A stretch of 64,000 nucleotides of DNA from Hungatella hathewayi (lineage in GTDB: Bacteria > Bacillota > Clostridia > Lachnospirales > Lachnospiraceae): the NCBI GenBank assembly GCA_025149285.1, contig CP102274.1, positions 1,317,501 to 1,381,500 of the forward strand, written 5' to 3'. The position numbers and the translations under genes are program-made. Positions within the stretch are counted from its first letter, which is position 1. Each line of letters opens with the position of its first letter. This document shows positions 20,182 to 29,576 of the stretch, piece by piece. The notes beneath the pieces are model-generated. The model searched no databases. It saw only the letters and a list, made by a program, of their open reading frames with translations, and was not told the origin of the DNA.

Positions 20182-20214
20182 TTCTGCAAATCTGGTTAAT
20201 GGAGTTTTGCAGAA
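20182..20214 (+). other. Hairpin ahead of the binding-protein gene
   Basis: Perfect 9-bp arms TTCTGCAAA and TTTGCAGAA around a 15-base loop, followed by TATAAT at 20223 but no U-run. It may stabilise the downstream mRNA so that the binding protein is made in excess, or it may mark an internal promoter. Confidence 0.4.
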
Positions 20215-20279
20215 GGTAAAGATATAATGATACTATCAAAATACAGGTACAAAAAGAGTGCCGAAGTAAGGAGGATACA

Positions 20280-21677
20280 ATGAGAAGGAAGCTTGCACTT
20301 GTTTTAACGGTGATTGCCGGTTTGTCTTTGGCAGGATGTTCTGCAAAGCCAGGGAATGAGACAACCGCAGAGGTGAAAACGCAAGGGGAAACAACCGTGG
20401 GGGAGAGCGCTGAAAAGGCGCAGGAGAGCAGTGAAAAGAGCGGGGAGACCAAAGGGGAAACGGTCAAACTAACATGGTGGATGGAGATGAGTACGCCAGA
20501 GTTAAATGAAGCATATGAAGCAGCGGCCGCAGCCTATATGGAGAAGAATCCTAACATTGAAATTGAGTTTCTGGGAATTCCGGGAAATTCTGCGGACGCC
20601 AAGGCAAAGCTGGATATGGCGTTTGCCACAGATTCTGCGCCGGATATCTTTGAGTGTGCCATGCCGGAATTTATTGCCAGAGGAAACGTACTTCCACTGG
20701 ATGGCTATTATGAAAAATCTGAGCTTTATGGAAAAGTAAATGAGGAGGCGATCCGGGCGGATGCAAATCTGGATCCGAAAAAAGAACACCTCTACTATTT
20801 TCCGGCTTTCATGGATTTCAGAAACTTCTGGATCCGCCCGGATATTTACGCGGAAAAGGGTGTAGAGATTCCGGAAACCTGGGATGAATTCTTTGAAAGT
20901 GTGAAAAAGGTGGCCGATCCAGATAATAATCTTTACGGAACTACGATCCGCGGCGGATCCGGCGGAGCGTTCAATGTGATGTGTATGGCGTACGCCTACT
21001 CGGGGATTCCCCATGCTTTTGATGAAAATGGAAAATCAACCATGAACGATCCGCTTCATGTTGAATTTGTTGAAAAATATTTTGACCTTTATAAGAAATA
21101 TACGTCAGAGGATGATTTAAATAAAGGCTGGACAGAGATCGCCGCCTCTTTCACCTCAGGCTCCACGGCATCTATTTTTCATAATCTTGGTTCCGCACAT
21201 ATGATTTCAGAGACATTTGGAGGAGATGAGACAAAATTCCAGATGATGCCGTTTTTGAAGAGCGTCAACGGAGAACAGTGCCATCCGGAGGTAGGCGTAA
21301 TGGGCTTCGGCATCTCAGCTTCCACAGAGCATCCGGACGAGGCGTGGGATTTCATCCAGTTTTTGAGCTCTGAAGGAACGGAGTACTGGGTAGAGAGCCG
21401 CGGAGGAATTCCGACCGAGCAGTCTGCACAGAAGGCGGACTGGGTGATGGAAAAGGATTACTACCAGAAGGCGATTTCAATTATGAACGATGAAAATACC
21501 GTTTTTTTTGAAGTACCGACATACCTTACAAACTATGTAAATATTGAAAATAATATTGCACAGCCGAAGCTGCAGGAGTGTATGGCAGGAATCTGTACCG
21601 CCCAGGAGTTCCTTGATGCATGGGCCGACGCCATGACGGAAGAAAAAGCGCGGTATGACGCAGAAAATGGGAATTAA
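20280..21677 (+). CDS. Sugar-binding lipoprotein of an ABC importer
   Basis: 465 residues. Lipoprotein signal peptide with lipobox LAGC, Cys20 being the lipidated residue, then an acidic Ser/Thr/Glu linker and a family-1 extracellular solute-binding fold (VKLTWWMEM, FASDSAPDIFE-like segment, C-terminal EAWDFIQFL). It captures an oligosaccharide outside the membrane for the two permeases encoded upstream of the mannosidase. AAGGAGG precedes the start. Confidence 0.92.
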   Translation: MRRKLALVLTVIAGLSLAGCSAKPGNETTAEVKTQGETTVGESAEKAQESSEKSGETKGETVKLTWWMEMSTPELNEAYEAAAAAYMEKNPNIEIEFLGIPGNSADAKAKLDMAFATDSAPDIFECAMPEFIARGNVLPLDGYYEKSELYGKVNEEAIRADANLDPKKEHLYYFPAFMDFRNFWIRPDIYAEKGVEIPETWDEFFESVKKVADPDNNLYGTTIRGGSGGAFNVMCMAYAYSGIPHAFDENGKSTMNDPLHVEFVEKYFDLYKKYTSEDDLNKGWTEIAASFTSGSTASIFHNLGSAHMISETFGGDETKFQMMPFLKSVNGEQCHPEVGVMGFGISASTEHPDEAWDFIQFLSSEGTEYWVESRGGIPTEQSAQKADWVMEKDYYQKAISIMNDENTVFFEVPTYLTNYVNIENNIAQPKLQECMAGICTAQEFLDAWADAMTEEKARYDAENGN

Positions 21678-23222
<1,545 letters not shown>

Positions 23223-23228
23223 TAGAGA

Positions 23229-23272
23229 ACCACAGACAGCGCTTATCTGTAAAGACGCTGCCTGTGGTTTTT
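23229..23272 (+). terminator. Intrinsic terminator after the arabinofuranosidase gene
   Basis: 13-base arms (23229-23241 and 23256-23268) with one mismatch, followed by TTTTT. Confidence 0.88.
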
Positions 23273-23277
23273 ATTAA

Positions 23278-23326
23278 GTGAGTGGGTTACCATGATGGCG
23301 TCGGTGGCCCTTGATCTGAAACTGCC
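23278..23326 (-). pseudogene. Mosaic scar of a MacB/FtsX-type ABC operon
   Basis: This 49-bp stretch matches three collinear pieces of the ABC operon at 35.7-37.0 kb in the same orientation. Bases 23278-23295 equal 35772-35789 (18/18, ATPase gene). Bases 23288-23304 equal 36906-36922 (17/17, permease gene). Bases 23299-23326 match 37007-37034 (26/28, permease gene). The pieces join at shared TACCATGA and CGTCGG, as expected from two microhomology deletions. Read on the minus strand it still encodes GSFRSRATD followed by MVTHS. It is a remnant, not a gene. Confidence 0.7.
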
Positions 23327-23361
23327 TGCTTTTTCTTCCACAAATCGTTTCCCGGATTAAA

Positions 23362-23391
23362 TTGACTTCTGCCATGGAACAATGATATAAT
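23362..23391 (+). promoter_or_regulatory. Promoter of the pseudouridine synthase gene
   Basis: TTGACT, an 18-base spacer and a perfect TATAAT, 31 bases before the start codon. Confidence 0.7.
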
Positions 23392-23421
23392 TTTTACTTA
23401 ATGAGCAGAAGGAGATATGAT

Positions 23422-24222
23422 ATGGGAGAAGACGGAATCCGCCTGAATAAATTCTTAAGCGGGGCTGGAATCTGTTCCAGAAGGGAAGCAGACCGGCTGA
23501 TTGAAGAAGGTAAGGTGACGGTCGGCGGAAGAACCGCCGTTCCGGGCCAGAAGATAAAAAAGGGAGAAACAGTTGTCTGTAATGGACGTACAATCGCAGC
23601 AGGTTCCAGGGGCGCGGAGAAGAAACCGGAGCGTGTGCTCTTAGCTGTGCATAAACCGTGCGGAATTGTCTGTACCACCTCGGACAAGGACCGTGCTCCC
23701 AATATTGTGGACATGGTGGACTGTCCTGTGCGGATTTATCCGGCAGGACGCCTCGATAAGGAGTCCGAAGGGCTGATCCTGATGACTAACCAGGGCGACT
23801 TGGTCAACCGGATGATGCGCGGCAGCAGCGGCCATGAGAAAGAGTATCTCGTATGGATTGACCGGCCGGTGAAGCCGGAATTTATTCAGAAAATGAGAAA
23901 GGGAGTATTCCTTCCAGAGCTTGATGTGACGACAAAGCCGTGTTTTGCAGAGAAGACGGGAGAAAAATCGTTCCGTATTGTCCTGACCCAGGGACTGAAC
24001 CGCCAGATTCGCAGGATGTGCGAACAGCTTGGCTGTAAGGTGCGGAAGCTGAAGCGCGTCAGAATCATGAATATCGAGCTGGGCGATCTAAAAGCCGGCG
24101 AATCACGGCCGGTGTCAAAGAAGGAATACGCGGAGCTGATGCGCCGGCTGGAACATACTTCCGGCCTTTCCTTAAAGGATCGGGAGGAAAAACAAAAAAA
24201 AGACTCCGGAAAACGGAAATGA
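23422..24222 (+). CDS. RluF/RsuA-family rRNA pseudouridine synthase
   Basis: 266 residues from ATG 23422. An earlier ATG at 23401 is rejected because the ribosome binding site AGAAGGAG lies inside it and serves 23422. The N-terminal S4 RNA-binding domain covers about residues 5-60. The catalytic domain has Asp112 in the motif AGRLDKESEGL. The RQIRRMCEQLG motif is typical of the RsuA/RluB/E/F branch. It isomerises a uridine in rRNA; RluF (23S) is the closest call but the exact site is inferred. Confidence 0.9.
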   Translation: MGEDGIRLNKFLSGAGICSRREADRLIEEGKVTVGGRTAVPGQKIKKGETVVCNGRTIAAGSRGAEKKPERVLLAVHKPCGIVCTTSDKDRAPNIVDMVDCPVRIYPAGRLDKESEGLILMTNQGDLVNRMMRGSSGHEKEYLVWIDRPVKPEFIQKMRKGVFLPELDVTTKPCFAEKTGEKSFRIVLTQGLNRQIRRMCEQLGCKVRKLKRVRIMNIELGDLKAGESRPVSKKEYAELMRRLEHTSGLSLKDREEKQKKDSGKRK

Positions 24223-24290
24223 TGCATGGAAAACTGCTGTTTCCGGTATGATATGGAATAGGAAAGAACGCAGTGAAAAGGAGATTGTAA

Positions 24291-26249
24291 GTGGACGAGA
24301 AAATCAGCAGAATGAAAGAACTGGCTGCCACTCTTACGGCCGCGGCGAAAACGTATTATCAGGAAAGCCGTGAGATCATGAGCAACTATGAATACGATAA
24401 ATTATATGACGAACTGGCGGAGCTGGAAAAGGAGACCGGAGTCGTGCTGTCCAAGAGTCCGACTCAGAGCGTGGGATATGAGGTTCTCTCCGAGCTTCCG
24501 AAGGAACGCCATGAGAGCCCCATGCTTTCGCTGGACAAGACGAAGAGTACCGCCGATCTGCAGGAATGGCTGGGCGATCAGACGGGAATTCTCTCCTGGA
24601 AGCTGGACGGCCTGACCGTCGTACTCACTTACAGCGGCGGAACACTTAAAAAGGCTGTCACCCGCGGCAACGGAGAGATCGGAGAAGTGATTACCAGCAA
24701 TGCCAGAGTATTTGCCAATGTACCGGTTACCATCTCCTTTCAGGGGGAACTGGTCCTGCGGGGGGAGGCTGTAATCCGTTATTCAGAATTCAATCGGATC
24801 AATGAAGCAATCGACGACGTGGATGCCAGATACAAGAATCCCAGAAATTTATGCAGCGGCTCGGTCCGTCAGCTGAACAGCCAGATCACGGCGGAGCGGA
24901 ACGTGAATTTCGAGGCATTTGCACTGGTAACAGCTGAGGGCGTGGATTTTAACAACTCCAGGAAGGAACAGTTTGAGTGGCTGAAGAGACAGGGCTTCGA
25001 TGTGGTGGAATACAGAACCGTTACGGCGGATACGCTGCCGGAAGCGGTAGAAGCGTTTGCCGAGGCTGTATCCGGATACGATATTCCTTCCGATGGTCTG
25101 GTCCTTCTCCTGGACGATATCGCCTATGGAGAATCCCTGGGACGGACGGCAAAATTTCCGAGAAACGCGATTGCTTTTAAATGGGCGGACGAGATCAGAG
25201 AGACGAAGCTCCAATACATTGAGTGGAGTCCGTCACGGACCGGCTTAATCAATCCGGTCGCCGTATTTGATCCGGTGGAGCTGGAGGGAACCACGGTAAG
25301 CCGTGCCAGCGTGCATAATTTGAGCATCATGGAATCGCTGGCCCTGGGGGAGGGCGATGCCATCACCGTTTACAAAGCCAATATGATTATTCCGCAGATT
25401 GCCGATAACCTGACCAGAAGCGGGAAGATACAGATTCCGGAGAAATGTCCGGTCTGCGGCGGCAGGACGGAGGTCCGCCAGGCAGGCGATGTCCGCAGCC
25501 TTTACTGCACCAATCCCGACTGCCAGGCCAAGCGGATCAAGAGCTTTTCCCTGTTTGTCAGCCGCGATGCGCTGAATATCGACGGCCTGTCAGAGGCAAC
25601 GCTGGAGAAATTTATCGGCGCGGGATTTATTAAGGAGTTCGCTGACATTTTCCATCTTGACCGGTATGAGGAGACGATTACCCAGATGGAGGGCTTCGGG
25701 CAAAAATCGTATGATAACCTGATCCGGGCGACGGAAGCAGCCTCTCACACGACGCTTGCACGCATGGTTTACGGCCTCGGAATCTCAGGAATCGGTCTCG
25801 CCAATGCGAAGATGCTGTGCCGGAAATTTAAGTTCGATTTTGACCGGATGCGCCATGCCACAGCGGAGGAGCTGGTAGAAGTCGATGGGATCGGCGCCGT
25901 TCTGGCTGATGCGTGGATCCGTTACTTTGCAGATGAGAAGAATCAGGAGACTGTGGACCACCTTCTTTCTGAGCTGACTTTTGAACAGGAGGAAGAATCG
26001 GCGGAGGAAGCGGTCTTTGAAGGGATGACCTTTGTAATCACCGGCAGTGTAGAGCATTTCGCCAACCGAAACGAACTTAAGGAGGCCATCGAAGCGCGGG
26101 GGGGCAAGGCCACAGGCTCTGTGACTTCGAAGACAACGTACCTGATCAACAATGACGTGACGTCTAATTCTTCCAAGAATAAGAAGGCAAAGGATTTAGG
26201 CGTGCCGATTATATCAGAGGAAGAGTTTATCAAGATGCTGGGGGAATAA
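24291..26249 (+). CDS. ligA: NAD-dependent DNA ligase, atypical LigA
   Basis: 652 residues starting at GTG behind AAAAGGAG. The adenylation domain carries Lys104 in WKLDG. The OB-fold follows, then a four-cysteine zinc finger (CPVCGG, YCTNPDC), helix-hairpin-helix repeats (about 485-545) and a C-terminal BRCT domain (about 575-652). It seals nicks using NAD. The lysine motif lacks the Glu that precedes it by two residues in the usual ELK[IL]DG form; here that position is Ser102. This suggests a divergent or second ligase of Lachnospiraceae rather than the main housekeeping copy. The metA gene starts three bases after its stop. Confidence 0.9.
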   Translation: MDEKISRMKELAATLTAAAKTYYQESREIMSNYEYDKLYDELAELEKETGVVLSKSPTQSVGYEVLSELPKERHESPMLSLDKTKSTADLQEWLGDQTGILSWKLDGLTVVLTYSGGTLKKAVTRGNGEIGEVITSNARVFANVPVTISFQGELVLRGEAVIRYSEFNRINEAIDDVDARYKNPRNLCSGSVRQLNSQITAERNVNFEAFALVTAEGVDFNNSRKEQFEWLKRQGFDVVEYRTVTADTLPEAVEAFAEAVSGYDIPSDGLVLLLDDIAYGESLGRTAKFPRNAIAFKWADEIRETKLQYIEWSPSRTGLINPVAVFDPVELEGTTVSRASVHNLSIMESLALGEGDAITVYKANMIIPQIADNLTRSGKIQIPEKCPVCGGRTEVRQAGDVRSLYCTNPDCQAKRIKSFSLFVSRDALNIDGLSEATLEKFIGAGFIKEFADIFHLDRYEETITQMEGFGQKSYDNLIRATEAASHTTLARMVYGLGISGIGLANAKMLCRKFKFDFDRMRHATAEELVEVDGIGAVLADAWIRYFADEKNQETVDHLLSELTFEQEEESAEEAVFEGMTFVITGSVEHFANRNELKEAIEARGGKATGSVTSKTTYLINNDVTSNSSKNKKAKDLGVPIISEEEFIKMLGE

Positions 26250-26252
26250 GCG

Positions 26253-27185
26253 ATGCCGATTAAAGTACAAAAAGATCTGCCTGCAAAGGCCATACTGGAA
26301 AAAGAGAATATCTTCATCATGGCGGAGGACCGGGCACTGAGCCAGGACATCCGCCCTCTGGAGATCCTTATATTAAATCTGATGCCGGTGAAGGAGGACA
26401 CGGAGACGCAGCTTCTGCGGGCGCTCTCCAACACGCCTCTTCAGGTGGACTGCACTTTTTTGATGCTGGCCACCCATACGTCGAAAAATACGTCGGCCAG
26501 CCATTTAAACAAATTTTACGTCTATTTTGATGAGATTAAGAATAAGAAGTTCGACGGCATGATCATTACCGGGGCGCCTGTAGAGAATCTGGAGTATGAG
26601 GAAGTGAATTACTGGGATGAGCTCCAGACGATTATGGAGTGGGGCAAGACCCATGTGACGAGTACATTACATATCTGCTGGGGAGCCCAGGCCGGACTCT
26701 ATTACCATTACGGGATTCCGAAATATAAGCGGGAGAAGAAGCTTTCCGGTATTTACCGCCACAGGGTTTTAGACCGTAAGGTGCCGCTGGTGCGCAGCAT
26801 GGACGATTACATTATGGCTCCCCATTCCCGTTATACGGAGGTGCGCAGAAAAGACATAGAAAAAAATCCGGAGCTGGTGGTTCTGGCTGAGTCGGATGAG
26901 GCGGGAGTATTTTTAGTGATGAAGCGTGACGGAAGCCAGGTGTTCGTACAGGGCCATCCGGAATATGACCGCATGACGTTAAACAACGAGTATCACAGGG
27001 ATTTAAAAAAGGGACTGAACCCGGAGCTGCCCTGCAATTACTATGAGGACAACGATCCCTTCGCGGTTCCGGTTCTTTCGTGGAGAAATGCGGCAAATAC
27101 ACTGTATGGTAACTGGCTGAATTTCTACGTATATCAGATCACGCCCTATGACCTGGAGGGGAATCCCTGTAAGACGCTGTATTGA
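26253..27185 (+). CDS. metA: Homoserine O-acyltransferase (probable O-acetyltransferase)
   Basis: 310 residues, full length. The nucleophile is Cys142 (HICWGAQ), with His235 and Glu237 in GHPEYDR completing the active site at canonical positions. Residue 111 is Glu (GAPVE) instead of Gly; in characterised MetA proteins this residue selects acetyl-CoA over succinyl-CoA. It should therefore make O-acetylhomoserine for methionine synthesis despite the usual succinyltransferase label. Co-transcribed with the ligase gene. Confidence 0.93.
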   Translation: MPIKVQKDLPAKAILEKENIFIMAEDRALSQDIRPLEILILNLMPVKEDTETQLLRALSNTPLQVDCTFLMLATHTSKNTSASHLNKFYVYFDEIKNKKFDGMIITGAPVENLEYEEVNYWDELQTIMEWGKTHVTSTLHICWGAQAGLYYHYGIPKYKREKKLSGIYRHRVLDRKVPLVRSMDDYIMAPHSRYTEVRRKDIEKNPELVVLAESDEAGVFLVMKRDGSQVFVQGHPEYDRMTLNNEYHRDLKKGLNPELPCNYYEDNDPFAVPVLSWRNAANTLYGNWLNFYVYQITPYDLEGNPCKTLY

Positions 27186-27193
27186 CAAAACGC

Positions 27194-27222
27194 TTGTAAA
27201 ATCAAGCCTTTTCGGGTATAGT
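27194..27222 (+). promoter_or_regulatory. Promoter of the luxR-type gene
   Basis: TTGTAA, a 17-base spacer and TATAGT. A short GCTTG/CAAGC inverted repeat (27192-27206) overlaps the -35 box and may be an operator or the weak end of metA transcription. Confidence 0.5.
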
Positions 27223-27260
27223 AAAAGATATCCGAAACGAATAAACGGGGGAAAAGTACC

Positions 27261-28370
27261 ATGAAATATGAAAATGCCGGCCAGATGAATTTTTTCTCGG
27301 AAATGGCGGAACATCAGATTTCAGCACGTGAATTTTTCAGCAACGTTCTGCTGGATTCTCTGGATCGAAATTTTGGCTTGAAGCATGTGCTGATTTCCTA
27401 TTTTGATACACATGGGAGATTTCTCTCATGGATCAACCGGAATGGCATTCTGCTGGACTGTGAAGAGCATCCATACAGGAAGTTCGTTGCCAATGATGTG
27501 ATCAGACATGTCGTTTATCAGGATGCGGTCCGTGATCATCTGACCTATTTTAATGTGCTCCCCAGGCTGTATAAGTCTACTGACATCATAAGCCCTGTCG
27601 ATTACGCCCACTCCGCCTACGTCCGCTTTCTGGAGGAAAATTTCCATGCGCATTACAGTGTGACCATGGCATTCGGCATTAATGCATACATCCAGGTGGC
27701 ATTTTTTAAGAGTGAGGAAAGCGGGGACTTTACGGACAAGGAGATCGAGGCGTTAAACGAGATCTATGTCTATGTGGCCAATTCCTACAAGAATTTCAAA
27801 AAGTACGAACAGGCCAAGATCGTATCAAATATTCAGAGTGAGATTATATCCTCCGGTGAAAAAGCATATTTTGTGACAGATGATTTTATGCACATCATGA
27901 GCTATAATAAGACGGCGCAGAATTACTTAAAAGAGATTTTGGGGCCGTCTGTGGCTGATCAGATCAGCACCACAACACCGTGCAGCTGGCTTCCGTTTCT
28001 TTTGGGAGGCGAGGAGAATAACAACACGGCTGACCGCGTCCAGACGCGGGTGATCAAAAATTATATTTTTACAATCTACACCTACGATCAGAGCTATTCC
28101 AACGGAATCATAGACCGGTATCACTGGATAACTATCTCCAGGAAAGAGGATGGAAAGCTTTTGGACGGCACCGGTACGATGCTGCCGCTGACGCAGGCGG
28201 AACAGAGAGTGGCGGAGCTGATGTACAATGGCCTGACCTATAAGGCCATTGCCGATGAGCTGGTGATCAGCTACCATACGGTGAAGAAGCACGTACAGAA
28301 CATCTACACCAAGTGCGGGGTGAAAAGCCGGTTTCAACTGTATAAGTGGCTGGAGAACAGAGAGCAGTAA
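27261..28370 (+). CDS. LuxR-family regulator with PAS/GAF-like sensor, likely controlling the glycyl radical operon
   Basis: 369 residues. The C terminus (about 305-365) is a LuxR/GerE helix-turn-helix (LTQAEQRVAELM, YKAIADEL, YHTVKKHVQNIY). There is no receiver Asp, so it is not a classical response regulator. The N-terminal 190 residues look like a cytosolic sensor and residues 195-290 like a PAS fold (AYFVTDDFMHIMSYN). It is separated from the downstream operon by a terminator, so it has its own transcript. Position and the palindrome at 28476 make it the candidate activator of the glycyl radical genes. Confidence 0.85.
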   Translation: MKYENAGQMNFFSEMAEHQISAREFFSNVLLDSLDRNFGLKHVLISYFDTHGRFLSWINRNGILLDCEEHPYRKFVANDVIRHVVYQDAVRDHLTYFNVLPRLYKSTDIISPVDYAHSAYVRFLEENFHAHYSVTMAFGINAYIQVAFFKSEESGDFTDKEIEALNEIYVYVANSYKNFKKYEQAKIVSNIQSEIISSGEKAYFVTDDFMHIMSYNKTAQNYLKEILGPSVADQISTTTPCSWLPFLLGGEENNNTADRVQTRVIKNYIFTIYTYDQSYSNGIIDRYHWITISRKEDGKLLDGTGTMLPLTQAEQRVAELMYNGLTYKAIADELVISYHTVKKHVQNIYTKCGVKSRFQLYKWLENREQ

Positions 28371-28378
28371 AAGAGTTT

Positions 28379-28436
28379 CAGGCGGAATCACAGACGGGAC
28401 ATTGTCCTGTCCGGGGTTCCGCCTGATTTGTTTTTT
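28379..28436 (+). terminator. Intrinsic terminator after the luxR-type gene
   Basis: Outer arms CAGGCGGAA and TTCCGCCTG, an inner stem GGACA/TGTCC, then a T-rich tail (28426-28436). Confidence 0.85.
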
Positions 28437-28475
28437 CCCGGTCTCTGGGTTCTGACTGCCTTCCTGTTTGTCGAA

Positions 28476-28493
28476 ATAGGGAACATTCCCTAT
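28476..28493. promoter_or_regulatory. Perfect palindrome, candidate activator site
   Basis: ATAGGGAA-CA-TTCCCTAT is an exact inverted repeat centred about 65 bases upstream of the predicted transcription start of the glycyl radical operon. That distance suits a class I activator such as the adjacent LuxR-type protein. Binding is inferred. Confidence 0.6.
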
Positions 28494-28515
28494 ATGAAAT
28501 ACTACAGATGGCCAC

Positions 28516-28544
28516 TTTTATCGATAAAAAAGGTTTGATATAAT
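28516..28544 (+). promoter_or_regulatory. Promoter of the glycyl radical operon with palindromic -35 region
   Basis: A perfect TATAAT at 28539-28544 has no good -35 box. Instead the 14-bp palindrome TTTTATCGATAAAA (28516-28529) occupies that place. This fits an activator-dependent promoter, or a second operator. Confidence 0.6.
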
Positions 28545-28587
28545 TTTAACATACAAGAGAAAGTGAACATTGGGAGGAGGGGATTGA

Positions 28588-29538
28588 TTGCCGCAGCAGG
28601 GAATCATATTTAATATTCAGCGCTTTACAATCCATGACGGACCTGGGATGCGCACAGAACTGTTTTTAAAAGGCTGTCCGCTCCGGTGCCGGTGGTGCAG
28701 CAACCCCGAGAGCTGGACTGCTTACATACAGCCGGGGATATACAAGACAAAATGCATTTCGCGGGGGAAATGCGGGGCCTGTGAAGAGGTCTGTCCCGAG
28801 AAGGGAATATTACATTTCACGCGCGGAAAGCTTACCGCCATCGACAGGAGTAAATGTACCAACTGCCTGGCCTGCTATGACGCCTGCCCTTCGGATGCCG
28901 TCAAGCAGTGGGGAAAGAGCATGTCTGTAGAAGAATGCATGAAGGAGATCCGGCGGGATAAAGGATACTATGAGCGGTCCGGCGGAGGCGTCACGGTATC
29001 AGGCGGGGAGCCGTTAATTCAGAGCGATTTTGTCGCAGAGCTTTTTCAGGCATGCAGAGACGAAGGAATCCAGACCTGCTGTGAATCCACATTCCATGCA
29101 GACTGGAAAGAGATCGAAAAGATACTGCCGGTCACGGACATCATGATTTCAGATATCAAGCACATGGATCCCGAAATTCATAAAGAGTATACAGGAGTCA
29201 CCAACGACAGAATTCTGGCCAACTTAAAGAGGCTGACAGAAGAGGAACGGGAGCTGATACTCCGGATTCCGGTTATCCCCCACGTCAATGACGACAAAAA
29301 GAACATGGAAGCCACGGCCGATTTCATCCGGAATGAGCTGGGGGGCCGGGTCAGAACCCTGCAGCTTTTGAGCTTTATGCGCCTCGGTGAGGAGAAATAC
29401 GCTTCGCTGGGGCTGCCGTATCAGATGGAAGACGTAAAGATCAATCGGAAGTCCTTCCAGAAGCATGTAGAAGAGATTGCAGAGTACTTTAACAGCCGGG
29501 GAATCCACTGTATGGTGGGGACGAAAGAGAAACAGTAA
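28588..29538 (+). CDS. Glycyl radical enzyme activase (radical SAM)
   Basis: 316 residues from a TTG codon, chosen because GGGAGGAGGGG is correctly placed and no ATG is nearby. Cys30, Cys34 and Cys37 (GCPLRCRWC) bind the radical SAM cluster. An inserted ferredoxin-like domain has two further four-cysteine sets (CISRGKCGACEEVC, CTNCLACYDAC). The glycine-rich SGGEPL motif binds SAM. It should abstract hydrogen from Gly815 of the enzyme encoded 38 bases downstream. The extra clusters are typical for activases of the diol-dehydratase/choline-lyase type rather than pyruvate formate-lyase itself. Confidence 0.93.
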   Translation: MPQQGIIFNIQRFTIHDGPGMRTELFLKGCPLRCRWCSNPESWTAYIQPGIYKTKCISRGKCGACEEVCPEKGILHFTRGKLTAIDRSKCTNCLACYDACPSDAVKQWGKSMSVEECMKEIRRDKGYYERSGGGVTVSGGEPLIQSDFVAELFQACRDEGIQTCCESTFHADWKEIEKILPVTDIMISDIKHMDPEIHKEYTGVTNDRILANLKRLTEEERELILRIPVIPHVNDDKKNMEATADFIRNELGGRVRTLQLLSFMRLGEEKYASLGLPYQMEDVKINRKSFQKHVEEIAEYFNSRGIHCMVGTKEKQ

Positions 29539-29576
29539 TTAAAATTATATCATCATTTTAATCAGGAGGAATTTCC

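Noticed and set aside
27182..27222. TTGACA at 27182 as -35 box for the luxR-type gene
   Set aside because: The distance to TATAGT is 29 bases, too long; TTGTAA at 27194 has the correct 17-base spacing.
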